A DNA stretch of 64,000 nt from the NCBI RefSeq assembly GCF_034676545.1, contig NZ_JAUCBZ010000015.1:3808509-3872508 (forward strand). Reading direction: 5' to 3'. This stretch comes from Pararhodobacter sp. (GTDB lineage: Bacteria; Pseudomonadota; Alphaproteobacteria; Rhodobacterales; Rhodobacteraceae). How positions within the stretch are numbered: the first letter of the stretch is position 1; the number at the start of each line of letters is the position of its first letter. The position numbers and the translations under genes are program-made. Shown here piece after piece: positions 15,914 to 23,873 of the stretch. The notes beneath the pieces were generated by a model that did not search any database, was not told the DNA's origin, and saw only the letters and a program-made list of their open reading frames with translations.

Positions 15914-17322
15914 GGCAACAGGTCCATCAGGCGAATTTCGGCGATCCGTTCAACCTGACGGCAGGCGGTGGCGAACTCGGTTTCGGTGTCATTGGCGATG
16001 CGGGTTTCAAACGCGGCCAGAATGCTGGCCTTGGTGTTGTCGCGCACCGCGATGATGAACGGAAACCCATGTTTGGCGACATAGTCGGTGTTGAGCCGCT
16101 GGAAGGTTGCGCGCTCATCATCGGTCAGCGCATCGAGCCCGGCGGCGGATTGTTCATGCGTGGATTCGGCGGTCAGGCGTTTGGCCTGTGCGAGTTTCCC
16201 GGCAAGGTCAGGGTGCGCGACCAGAACGCCCAGCCGTTCGGCATGACTGGCCGAGCGGAACATGCGCGCCAGGGCGTTGTGCAGGCCGGCGGCGGTGTCA
16301 TGGGCGGGGCCGAGTTCAAGCCCAAAGGCGCGTTCGGCGATCCAGGGCGAATGCTCGAAAATCGAGCCGTATCTGGCGACGAAGGTGGCCCGGTCCATCT
16401 GGCTGGGGCGCTCAGAGCGCCTGTGCGGGTGGTTTTCGGCCCAGAAATCAGCGATCTGGCTGCGGGTAGCGAACCAGGCGCCGCCCTTGGCCGCGACGTG
16501 ATCGAGGAACCGCAGAAGGCCCGCGATCTTGCCGGGGCGGCCGATCAGGCGGCAGTGCAGACCGACCGAGAACATCTTGCCGCCCTCGGCGTGCAGCGTG
16601 TCGAAGGCGTCGATCAGATATTGACCGAAATCCTGCCCCGTCACCCAGCCCGGCGACACGGCAAAACGCATGTCATTGGCCTCAAGCGTATAGGGGATCA
16701 CCAGTTGATCGCGCGCGCCCGTCTCGCGCCAATAGGGCAGATCGTCGTCGTACGTGTCTGAAATCCAGTCGAGTTGCCCGGTTTCCGCCGTCAGCCGCAC
16801 GGTGTTGGCGCTGCAACGCCCGGTGTACCAGCCGCGCGGCGGCGTGCCGGTGACTTCGGTGTGCAGGCGAAACGCCTCGGCGATCTGGGCGCGTTCCTCG
16901 GCCTCGGGCATGTCCTTGTGCTCGACCCATTTCAACCCGTGCGAGGCGATGTCCCAGCCGGCGCGGATCATCGCCGTGGTTTGCTCGGGGTTGCGGGCCA
17001 GGGCGGTGGCGACGCCGTAAATGGTGATCGGCAAATTGCGTTCGGTGAAATGGCGGTGCAGACGCCAGAACCCGGCGCGCGCGCCGTAATCATAGATCGA
17101 TTCCATATTCCAGTGCCGCTGCCCCGGCCAGGCGGCAGCCCCGGCGATATCAGAGAGGAACGCCTCGGACCCGGCATCGCCGTGCAGGATATTGTTCTCG
17201 CCGCCCTCCTCATAGTTCAGCACCAGAGAGATCGCGACGCGGGCACCACCGGGCCATTGGACATCCGGGGTGCGCGGCCCGTAGCCGATCATGTCGCGGG
17301 GGTATCTGGTCTTTGTGCTCAC
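15910..17322 (-). CDS. puuE-uraD: fused allantoinase (PuuE type) and OHCU decarboxylase (UraD)
   Basis: Two-domain enzyme of 470 residues. Residues about 1-305 form a polysaccharide-deacetylase-like, metal-independent allantoinase (PuuE), with RTPDVQWPGGARVAISLVLNYEEG and HGDAGSE. Residues about 309-470 form 2-oxo-4-hydroxy-4-carboxy-5-ureidoimidazoline decarboxylase, with the signature HPDLAG (370-375) and FPFIIAVRDN. The second domain makes allantoin, the first opens it, so the fusion joins consecutive steps. GTG start 17322 has GAGG ten bases upstream. First gene of the minus-strand purine unit, divergent from uraH. Confidence 0.92.
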   Translation of the reverse strand: MSTKTRYPRDMIGYGPRTPDVQWPGGARVAISLVLNYEEGGENNILHGDAGSEAFLSDIAGAAAWPGQRHWNMESIYDYGARAGFWRLHRHFTERNLPITIYGVATALARNPEQTTAMIRAGWDIASHGLKWVEHKDMPEAEERAQIAEAFRLHTEVTGTPPRGWYTGRCSANTVRLTAETGQLDWISDTYDDDLPYWRETGARDQLVIPYTLEANDMRFAVSPGWVTGQDFGQYLIDAFDTLHAEGGKMFSVGLHCRLIGRPGKIAGLLRFLDHVAAKGGAWFATRSQIADFWAENHPHRRSERPSQMDRATFVARYGSIFEHSPWIAERAFGLELGPAHDTAAGLHNALARMFRSASHAERLGVLVAHPDLAGKLAQAKRLTAESTHEQSAAGLDALTDDERATFQRLNTDYVAKHGFPFIIAVRDNTKASILAAFETRIANDTETEFATACRQVERIAEIRLMDLLP

Positions 17323-17352
17323 GGTCAGGTGTCCTCACAGCAGGCGGAAAAA

Positions 17353-17423
17353 CCCCGAAGGTTCGGGGGGCTTGCCAACAGTAGCCGATAAATCGCCGAA
17401 CACTTTCAAGTTTTGCCTGAAAG
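17353..17423. promoter_or_regulatory. palindromes in the puuE-uraD / uraH divergent region
   Basis: The 182-base gap has a perfect-armed palindrome CCCCGAAGGTTCGGGG (17353-17368). Read on the minus strand it is followed by TTTTTCC, 30 bases before the puuE start, which resembles an attenuator. A second inverted repeat, CTTTCAAG / CCTGAAAG, lies at 17403-17423 and could be an operator. Both roles are inferred from structure and place only. Confidence 0.4.
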
Positions 17424-17504
17424 ACCTTTTTGAAACACACTGGCTGGCATTTGCCGGGTGGACAGGCACAGTATACGGACAAGACCCAACCGAAGGAGAG
17501 CCCC

Positions 17505-17861
17505 ATGGCCGGATATCTGACGACACATGTATTGGATACGGCGCGGGGCTGTCCGGCGGCGGGTCTGAAGATCGTCCTCTATGCGGTCAGTGGCAATTCG
17601 CACCGCAAGCTGGTGGAGATGGTCACGAATGACGACGGGCGCACGGATGCGCCGATCCTGCCGCAAGAGACGTTCAAGACCGGGACCTATGAACTGGTGT
17701 TCTTTGCCGGGGACTACTTGCGCGCCACCGGGCAAGAGGGGGCCGAGCCGCTGTTTCTGGACGAGGTGCCCATTCGCTTCGGCATGAGCGACGCCGAGGC
17801 GCATTATCATGTGCCGCTGCTGCTGTCGCCGTTTGCCTATTCGACCTATCGCGGCAGCTAG
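17505..17861 (+). CDS. uraH: 5-hydroxyisourate hydrolase (transthyretin-like)
   Basis: Hydrolyses 5-hydroxyisourate, the product of urate oxidation, to OHCU. The product has 118 residues (start 17505, GAAGGAGAG upstream). It has the N-terminal LTTHVLDTARGCPAAG with the catalytic His and the C-terminal tetrapeptide YRGS that defines the family. Divergently transcribed from the puuE-uraD fusion, which acts on its product. An in-frame upstream extension has no ribosome site and is rejected. Confidence 0.95.
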   Translation: MAGYLTTHVLDTARGCPAAGLKIVLYAVSGNSHRKLVEMVTNDDGRTDAPILPQETFKTGTYELVFFAGDYLRATGQEGAEPLFLDEVPIRFGMSDAEAHYHVPLLLSPFAYSTYRGS

Positions 17862-18001
17862 AGTCTGTCGCGCCTCGCGGGAGTCGGGTCTCCGCCTGAT
17901 GCGGTGAGGCCACGTTTGCCGCGCGACGGTGTTCACACCAACGGCTGCATGCACAAGAACGCGACTTGTCCCAAGGATATACGCCGCCAAGGGGTGTATG
18001 G

Positions 18002-18040
18002 AAAAACGGCCCGCCACAGCACAATGTGACGGGCCGTTTC
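18002..18040. terminator. bidirectional terminator after uraH
   Basis: AAACGGCCCG pairs with CGGGCCGTTT around an 18-base interior containing a further CAC/GTG pair. A-rich bases precede and T-rich bases follow, so it can act in both directions. A second GC-rich inverted repeat (GGCAGGGGCGG / CCGCCCCTGC, about 18121-18162) follows just beyond the 5'-nucleotidase stop. These structures fill the 309-base gap, in which I see no gene. Confidence 0.75.
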
Positions 18041-18170
18041 CCTTGGCATCGCGCACGGGTTTTGATCACCGCTTCCAGGCCTGAACCCCGGGGCCATTCG
18101 TGGCGTCAGCCGCGTTTTTTCGGCAGGGGCGGTGGGGGGCCAGCGGCCTCCCGCCGCCCCTGCATTTTCG

Positions 18171-19787
18171 TCAGCGGATGGTGATACGCCCGTCGACAAT
18201 CGGCGTGTAGGGGGTGTGCTCGGCCAGGTATTCGGCCAACACATCCGCCACGTCGGGACCATAGTCATAGGCGTTCACCGCCTCATCGCGGAACATGCCA
18301 TAGCCGTCACCGCCCGAGCGCATGAAGTTGTTGGACACAACGCCGTAGGTTGCCGCGGGGTCAATCGGCACCCAGGCCCCCTCGACCTGCACCAGGACAT
18401 CGCTGACCCGGCTGCCCGCCGGGGCCGCGGTATCAACCGTGTAGCGCAGGCCCGAGACCTGCGCAAAGCGGCCCGCGACTTCTTCGATCTGGCTGGCGCC
18501 GTTTTCCAGCGCCGCGACCACCGCCGCCCCGGACAACTGGAACGTCGCCAGCGTGTTCTGGAACGGCAGCACCATCAGCACCTCGCCCAGCGTGATCGTG
18601 CCCGCGTCAATCGAGGCGCGCAAACCGCCGCCGTTCTGGATGGCGATAGTGATCCCCTGCCCCGCAACCCGCGAGATCATCGCGTCAGTCACAAGGTTGC
18701 CCATCTCGCATTCCATCACCCGGCAGACCGAGCGGTCGCCTTCGATGGGTGCGGTGGATTCCGAGACCACCAGATTGCGCGTGGCTTCGATCGGCGCGGC
18801 CATTTCCGCAACCCAGGCGGCGATTTCCGGGTCCGGGGTCACTTCGGCATTGATCTCGATGGTGTCGCCGCCTGCATAGATCAGCTTGCCGTCGTCATCG
18901 AGATCGAGGATCAGGTGGCCCAGATAGCGGCTATAGGCCCCGGCCTGCACCACCGGCACGATGCCGCCGCCGACGTTATCCACCCAGGTCGGATACGGCC
19001 CTTCGCGGCGCGGATCGCTGGCCGACAGGTAGGTGTGGCTGTGGCCGCCGACCACCGCTGTCAGCCCCTCGATCTGCGCGGCCATTTCCTGTTCGGGGAT
19101 ATAGCCCACATGGGTCAGCGCGATGATCGTGGTGATGCCTTGCGCTTGCAGGTCGGCGACCGAGGCGCGCACCGAGTCCAGCGCGTCGTTGATCACCACA
19201 GTCGGCCCCGGCGACGAGATCTCGGGCGTGTCATTGGTCACGGCACCGACGATCCCGACCCGCAGATCGCCCGCGTTCAGGATCGCATAGGGCACCACCT
19301 GCCCGGCCAGAAGATTGTTGCCCGACACGTCGATATTGGCACCCAGAATCGGATATTCCGCCGATTGCGTGAAGATCAGCAGCCCCTCGGGGCCATTGTC
19401 GAATTCGTGGTTGCCCACCGCCATCGCATCAAGGCCGATCAGGTTGTTCAGCTCGGCCTCGGCCTCGCCGCCATAGGTGGTGTAGAACAGCGAGCCTTGC
19501 GAGCTGTCGCCCGCGCTGAGCACCAGCACCGGGTCGCCCTGCGCCGTGATCGCGTCGCGCATCTGGTTGATCAAGGTGAACAGTCGCGCCGCGCCGCCAA
19601 AGCAATTGCCCTGGCTTTCATCCTCGGCGGAGCAGGTCGAGTTGAACCGGTTGATCGATTCAATGCGGCTGTGAAAATCGTTGAAGTGCAAGATATGCAA
19701 TTGCGTGTCGGCAATGCCGGGCGCGGTGCCCAGCGCCATGAGTGCCGTGCTGCCCAATAACAGGCGAAGCTTTGGAATGAAGGACAT
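18171..19787 (-). CDS. periplasmic 5'-nucleotidase / UshA-family phosphohydrolase
   Basis: Secreted metallophosphatase of 538 residues releasing phosphate from nucleotides. A signal peptide (about 1-26, ending GIADTQ) is followed by the metallophosphoesterase domain with FNDFHSR, AGDSSQGS, GNHEFDNG and GGHSHT. The C-terminal nucleotidase substrate domain follows, with QNGGGLRASI, LPFQNTLATFQLSG and NNFMRSGGDGYGMF. It may supply nucleosides to purine catabolism next door, but no operon link is seen. The exact substrate is open. Confidence 0.88.
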   Translation of the reverse strand: MSFIPKLRLLLGSTALMALGTAPGIADTQLHILHFNDFHSRIESINRFNSTCSAEDESQGNCFGGAARLFTLINQMRDAITAQGDPVLVLSAGDSSQGSLFYTTYGGEAEAELNNLIGLDAMAVGNHEFDNGPEGLLIFTQSAEYPILGANIDVSGNNLLAGQVVPYAILNAGDLRVGIVGAVTNDTPEISSPGPTVVINDALDSVRASVADLQAQGITTIIALTHVGYIPEQEMAAQIEGLTAVVGGHSHTYLSASDPRREGPYPTWVDNVGGGIVPVVQAGAYSRYLGHLILDLDDDGKLIYAGGDTIEINAEVTPDPEIAAWVAEMAAPIEATRNLVVSESTAPIEGDRSVCRVMECEMGNLVTDAMISRVAGQGITIAIQNGGGLRASIDAGTITLGEVLMVLPFQNTLATFQLSGAAVVAALENGASQIEEVAGRFAQVSGLRYTVDTAAPAGSRVSDVLVQVEGAWVPIDPAATYGVVSNNFMRSGGDGYGMFRDEAVNAYDYGPDVADVLAEYLAEHTPYTPIVDGRITIR

Positions 19788-19948
19788 GGTCGAATCCCCT
19801 GTTGTTTGATCGTCGATGCCTCAAGGTGCGCGGCTTTCCCGCGCAAGTCAAAGCTTGCGTGCGGTTTGCGGGTCTGAGCGGCGGTTCGCTGCGCGCCACA
19901 ATCACGCGGGGCATTGACCCACGCGCCCGCTTTGGGCATGACCACGGC

Positions 19949-20287
19949 ATGCAGATTTACAAGATCTTCCGCCGTCCGGAATGGGACGCTTTTGCCGCCG
20001 CGGGCCGCACCGACGGTGCGCCGATCGACCTTGCCGACGGCTATATTCATATCTCGACCTCGGCGCAGGTCGCGGAAACCGCCGCCAAGCATTTCGCCGG
20101 GCAACGCGATCTGGTGCTGGTGGCGCTCGATACCGAGGCGTTGGGCGACGCTCTGCGCTGGGAGACGTCGCGCGGAGGGGCCTTGTTTCCGCATCTCTAT
20201 CGCCCGCTGGTGATCGCCGATGTGGTCTGGGACAAATCGCTGCCCTTGGGCGCAGCGGGGCATATTTTCCCCGAGGGCGTGGTCTGA
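19949..20287 (+). CDS. DUF952 domain protein
   Basis: Cytosolic protein of 112 residues matching DUF952: MQIYKIFRRPEWDAF, DGYIHISTSAQVAETAAKHF, LVLVALDT and GGALFPHLYRPL. The fold resembles ADP-ribosyltransferase-like proteins, but activity is unknown. ATG 19949 is used; upstream in-frame sequence lacks a ribosome site. The stop overlaps the pyrD start as TGATG, so it is coupled to pyrD. The pairing with pyrD is common in this family as far as I recall. Confidence 0.85.
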   Translation: MQIYKIFRRPEWDAFAAAGRTDGAPIDLADGYIHISTSAQVAETAAKHFAGQRDLVLVALDTEALGDALRWETSRGGALFPHLYRPLVIADVVWDKSLPLGAAGHIFPEGVV

Positions 20288-21339
20288 TGCTGGAGCGGTT
20301 GGGTCTGGCGGCGCTGCACCGGATCGACCCCGAGCGCGCGCATGGACTGGCGCTGAAGGCGCTGCGCATGGGGCTGGGGCCGCAGGATGGTCCGGTCACC
20401 TCGCCGCGCCTCGCCACCTCGGTTGCGGGCCTTTCCTTGAAAAACCCCCTCGGCCTGGCAGCGGGCTTTGACAAGAACGCCACCGCCGTGGGGCCTTTGT
20501 CGCGCGTCGGATTCGGGTTTCTGGAGGTCGGCGCGGCAACCCCGCGCCCGCAGCCCGGCAATCCGAAGCCACGCATGTTCCGGCTGTCCGAAGACCGGGC
20601 GGTGATCAACCGCTTTGGCTTCAACAACGACGGGATGGAGGCAATCGGTACGCGGTTGGCACAGGCCACGCGCGACGTTCCCCTTGGCCTGAACCTTGGC
20701 GCGAACAAGGACAGCGCGGATCGCGCCGCTGATTTCGCCGCCGTTCTGGCGCACTGCGGGCCGCAGGTGGATTTCGCGACGATCAATGTCTCGTCGCCCA
20801 ACACCGAGCGCTTGCGCGACTTGCAAGGCAAAGAGGCGTTGGCGGCGCTGCTGGAAACGGTGACCGCAACGCGTTTGGCGCAAGGCTTGGACCTGCCGCT
20901 GTTTCTGAAGATCGCGCCGGATTTGACCGAGGCAGAGCTTGCGGACATCGTGGAGGTGGTGCGCGGCACGACAATCAACGGGATCATTGCCACCAATACG
21001 ACCCTCTCGCGGGAGGGGTTGAGGTCCGAACATGCGGCGGAAAAGGGCGGTTTGTCGGGCGCGCCGGTGTTCGCGCGTTCGACCCGCGTGCTGGCGCGTT
21101 TGTCGGCGCTGACCGACGGGACGCTCGCCCTGATCGGCGTCGGCGGCGTCAGCAGTGCCGAGCAAGCCTATGCCAAGATCCTTGCCGGGGCGAGTGCGGT
21201 GCAGTTGTATACCGCCTTGGGCTATGCTGGCATGAGTCTGGTCACCGAGATCACGCGCGGGCTCGATGCCTTGCTGGAACGCGACGGCTTCGCCACAGTC
21301 GCCGATGCTGTTGGAAAAGGACGTGAGGCATGGTTGTAA
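20287..21339 (+). CDS. pyrD: dihydroorotate dehydrogenase (quinone), class 2
   Basis: Membrane-associated FMN enzyme of pyrimidine synthesis, oxidising dihydroorotate with quinone. The product has 350 residues. The N-terminal helix typical of class 2 (MLERLGLAALHRIDPERAHGL) is present, then AAGFDKNA, NRFGFNNDG, NVSSPNTERLR with the catalytic Ser, IATNTT and GVGGVSSAEQAYAKILAGAS. It starts at TGATG with the DUF952 gene and overlaps the next gene by 10 bases. Confidence 0.96.
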   Translation: MLERLGLAALHRIDPERAHGLALKALRMGLGPQDGPVTSPRLATSVAGLSLKNPLGLAAGFDKNATAVGPLSRVGFGFLEVGAATPRPQPGNPKPRMFRLSEDRAVINRFGFNNDGMEAIGTRLAQATRDVPLGLNLGANKDSADRAADFAAVLAHCGPQVDFATINVSSPNTERLRDLQGKEALAALLETVTATRLAQGLDLPLFLKIAPDLTEAELADIVEVVRGTTINGIIATNTTLSREGLRSEHAAEKGGLSGAPVFARSTRVLARLSALTDGTLALIGVGGVSSAEQAYAKILAGASAVQLYTALGYAGMSLVTEITRGLDALLERDGFATVADAVGKGREAWL

Positions 21340-21656
21340 CCGTTTGGCACAATCCGCGCTGCTCGAAATCGCGGGCGGCTTTGGAATTCCTCGACGCGCG
21401 GGGCATCACGCCCGAGGTGCAGTTGTATCTGAAAGACGCCCCGACCAAGGCGCAGATCCGGGATATGCTGGGCGCGCTGGGTCTGCCAGCCGCGGATCTG
21501 TTGCGCAAGGATGGCGCAGCGCTGCGCAGCTTGCCCGACGAGGACATCATCGCCGCAATGGCTGCGGACCCCAGCCTGATCGAGCGCCCGGTGATTCGCA
21601 ACGGCGACAAGGCGGTGATCGGCCGCCCGACCGAGGCCATCGCGGCGCTGCTCTAG
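21330..21656 (+). CDS. arsC: ArsC-family reductase (glutaredoxin-type)
   Basis: Thioredoxin-fold protein of 108 residues with the arsenate reductase motif HNPRCSKSR (Cys11) and the later ERPVIRNGDKAVIGRP segment. It would reduce arsenate with glutathione/glutaredoxin. No arsenic efflux or regulator gene lies nearby, so a housekeeping YffB/ArsC-like role is equally possible. The start overlaps the end of pyrD by 10 bases; its stop overlaps that of the convergent transglycosylase. Confidence 0.85.
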   Translation: MVVTVWHNPRCSKSRAALEFLDARGITPEVQLYLKDAPTKAQIRDMLGALGLPAADLLRKDGAALRSLPDEDIIAAMAADPSLIERPVIRNGDKAVIGRPTEAIAALL

Positions 21657-22537
21657 CCGCGCGACGCCCGCCCGCCAACCGCCTGAATCGCAAACACGCA
21701 CCCATCGCTGGGCAATAGCGGCGGCGTTGCGCACAGGCCGCGCGCGACGGTCCAGGCGGCCAGAACGCGCGGCACATAATCGCGGGTTTCGGCATAGGGC
21801 GGTACGCCATTGTTGCGCCGCACCGCGCCCTCGCCCGCGTTGTACCCCGCCAGGGCCAGCACGACATCACGGTCAAACTCGGTCAGCAGCCAATCGAGAT
21901 AGGCCACGCCGCCACGAATATTCTGCGTCGGATCGTTGGAATCAGTGACACCAAAGCGCGCCGCGGTCGCCGGGATCAATTGCATCAATCCTTGCGCACC
22001 CGCGTGGCTGATCGCCGTGGGGCGCCCGGCCGATTCGACGGAAATCACCGCCAGCGCCAGGGCGGGCGAGACATTGGTGCCAATCGTGGCCCGCAGAATG
22101 CGGGCGCCTTGGGCAGCGGCGATGTCTTGCAGGTGCTGCACGCTGGGCGTGGGCACGCGTGCCTCCTCGGGCATATCACGCAGCGCTTCGATGGCGGCCA
22201 GAAAACGCCCCTCGCCTTGATCAAGGCCGGGGCGCACGCGGGTCCAGAACCAACCAAAGCGCGCCGAATCGGGTGTGGGCGATCCGGCTGCGGCCTCATC
22301 GGGGCGGCGCGGCGTCAGCGCCACGGGCGTGGCAACCGGCGGCGCAATGCGGCGGGCTTGTTCCTCGGGGTCGATCTGCACGGTGATGCGCGCCGCGCCG
22401 GTTTGCGGTGCCACGCCGATGCGCCGAAAGGTGAAATCCTCGGCCCGAGGCGCTTGCGAGGATACCGCAATCGCCATCACCACCGCCCCGCAGGCCAGCG
22501 CGAATCGCATCACAGGTTTGGGCAAGCTGCTCGGCAT
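21653..22537 (-). CDS. lytic transglycosylase (SLT domain), secreted
   Basis: Periplasmic peptidoglycan lytic transglycosylase, about 294 residues from ATG 22537. Signal peptide (about 1-35, ending APRA-ED), a Pro-rich linker, then a C-terminal SLT domain: ALAVISVESAGRPTAISHAGAQGLMQLIPATAARFG with the catalytic Glu, NIRGGVAYLDWLL and ALAGYNAGEGAV. In-frame GTG 22597 and ATG 22585 are alternative starts but would put 16-20 residues before the signal peptide. It borders the tad locus, where such an enzyme could open the wall for a pilus; this link is only positional. Confidence 0.88.
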   Translation of the reverse strand: MPSSLPKPVMRFALACGAVVMAIAVSSQAPRAEDFTFRRIGVAPQTGAARITVQIDPEEQARRIAPPVATPVALTPRRPDEAAAGSPTPDSARFGWFWTRVRPGLDQGEGRFLAAIEALRDMPEEARVPTPSVQHLQDIAAAQGARILRATIGTNVSPALALAVISVESAGRPTAISHAGAQGLMQLIPATAARFGVTDSNDPTQNIRGGVAYLDWLLTEFDRDVVLALAGYNAGEGAVRRNNGVPPYAETRDYVPRVLAAWTVARGLCATPPLLPSDGCVFAIQAVGGRASRG

Positions 22538-22833
22538 GGCCCCGTTTCTTGTTTGTTTTCCCGACTGTGCCAGAGATTCGGACATTTCGCAAACCACATC
22601 ACGCCAATCGTTTCGTCAGCGTGAACAATCCGCCCATTAAGCTTGTTCTGGAAACAATGCCCCAGCATCCCCTCGCAAAGACCGCGAAACGGCCCTGATT
22701 GCCCAGCGCCACGCCGCAAAGCCGCCTTGGTTCCACAGGATAAAGAGCCATGCCCGAGCGGCGAGTTGGCCCCCTGAAAACCAACCGCCAACAATAACTC
22801 GGGCAATGTTGAGTGCAATTAACCTGGAGAGAC

Positions 22834-23046
22834 ATGCACATGAAAACGATGATCAAAGCCTTTATCGCCAACGAATCCGGTGCCGTGACCGTTGACTGGG
22901 TCGTTCTGACCGCCGCCATCGTCGGCCTCGGCCTGGCCGTGATCTCGTCGGTCCGCAGCGGCACCAGCGCGCTGGCCACCGATATCTCGACCTCGCTGAC
23001 GAGCGCCTCGGTCGCGTCGCTGGGCACGCTGGGCGTGAGCCAGTAA
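22834..23046 (+). CDS. flp: Flp-like type IVb pilin 1
   Basis: Small pilin of 70 residues, the likely major subunit of a Tad pilus. Short charged leader, then NESGAVTVDWVVLTAAIVGLGLAVISSV. Predicted processing is after Gly16; +5 is Asp and +6 Trp, where classical Flp proteins have Glu-Tyr. GGAGAG lies upstream of ATG 22834; ATG 22840 is the alternative. The protein is almost identical to the second pilin at 23463. A strong terminator follows, so each pilin gene is its own unit. Confidence 0.85.
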   Translation: MHMKTMIKAFIANESGAVTVDWVVLTAAIVGLGLAVISSVRSGTSALATDISTSLTSASVASLGTLGVSQ

Positions 23047-23068
23047 GCCACACCCCGCTATGAACAAA

Positions 23069-23096
23069 GGGCTGCACGAAAGTGCGGCCCTTTTTA
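23069..23096 (+). terminator. intrinsic terminator after pilin 1
   Basis: GGGCTGCAC, tetraloop GAAA, GTGCGGCCC (one mismatch), then TTTTTAT. A textbook rho-independent terminator 23 bases after the stop. Confidence 0.9.
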
Positions 23097-23462
23097 TTTC
23101 GCAGCCCTTTTACTTCGCCGCCCCGGCCCGGTGATCGATGGCGTTTCCGTTAAACTGTAGGGAACAGAATCAGGCCTGTTACGACTCGGTTAATCCTTGG
23201 TCGATACACCCGACATCAACCGATTGCCCGCAAATCATTGACAGTTTCGCCTTGGCACGACTGCTGTTTCCAGACGCTCAACAGATCACAACAAAGCCCC
23301 TGGTCTGCCGCAATAAGACCGCAATTCGCCCCTTTTAGCGCCCTGATGCGGGCCGAAAAAGAAGATGTCGAACCGAGAGCGGTTAACCCCCCTCAACACT
23401 CCGGTCTCTGGTTGGGCGACGTGAAGATCTATCTGAAACACTAGAAGCCCTGGAGAAAACAC
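23097..23462. other. pilin intergenic region, likely promoter of pilin 2
   Basis: 366 bases with lower GC than the surroundings and no convincing gene. TTGACA at 23238-23243 lacks a good -10 partner. TTGGCACGACTGCTG near 23252-23266 partly resembles a sigma-54 site. The region must hold the promoter of pilin 2, because a terminator closes pilin 1. Confidence 0.45.
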
Positions 23463-23675
23463 ATGACTTTCACTTCGATGATCAAATCCTTCGTTGCCAA
23501 CGAGTCCGGTGCCGTGACCGTTGACTGGGTTGTTCTGACCGCCGCCATCGTCGGCCTCGGCCTGGCCGTGATCACCTCGGTCCGCAGCGGCACCAGCGCG
23601 CTGGCCACCGATATCTCGAACTCGCTGACGAGCGCTTCGGTCGCGACTTTGGGCACGCTGGGCGTGAGCCAGTAA
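23463..23675 (+). CDS. flp: Flp-like type IVb pilin 2
   Basis: Second 70-residue pilin, preceded by CCTGGAG seven bases before ATG. From the ESGAVTVDW segment onward it differs from pilin 1 at only three residues (Ser/Thr, Thr/Asn, Ser/Thr), and the DNA differs at about nine positions in 170 bases. The leaders differ more (MTFTSMIKSFVA against MHMKTMIKAFIA). It keeps Asp at +5 and Trp at +6. It is followed by its own terminator, then by cpaB. Confidence 0.85.
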   Translation: MTFTSMIKSFVANESGAVTVDWVVLTAAIVGLGLAVITSVRSGTSALATDISNSLTSASVATLGTLGVSQ

Positions 23676-23706
23676 ATCCACGACCGACGCCACGAAAAAA
23701 CAGATA

Positions 23707-23741
23707 AACGACCGCACTCCGCGTGCGGTCGTTCCAATTTT
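23707..23741 (+). terminator. intrinsic terminator after pilin 2
   Basis: AACGACCGCAC pairs perfectly with GTGCGGTCGTT (11-bp stem, 5-base loop), followed by CCAATTTTA. Separates the pilin from the assembly genes. Confidence 0.85.
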
Positions 23742-23873
23742 AGAGAGTAAGCGCCCAAATAGATGCATCTGCCATGTTGTTGACAGAATTGCGGGCAATA
23801 TTGGGCACGAGACATAAGGCGAGCAATTGGTTCCAGCTCTGTGTGGAACCGCAAGTTTTCAGGAGTCGGCACC

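Noticed and set aside
23252..23268. Sigma-54-like site TTGGCACGACTGCTG before pilin 2
   Set aside because: The -24 part fits but the -12 element has GT instead of GC; no second example before pilin 1.
23138..23338. 66-codon frame between the two pilin genes
   Set aside because: No ribosome site, odd composition, lies in the region expected to hold a promoter.
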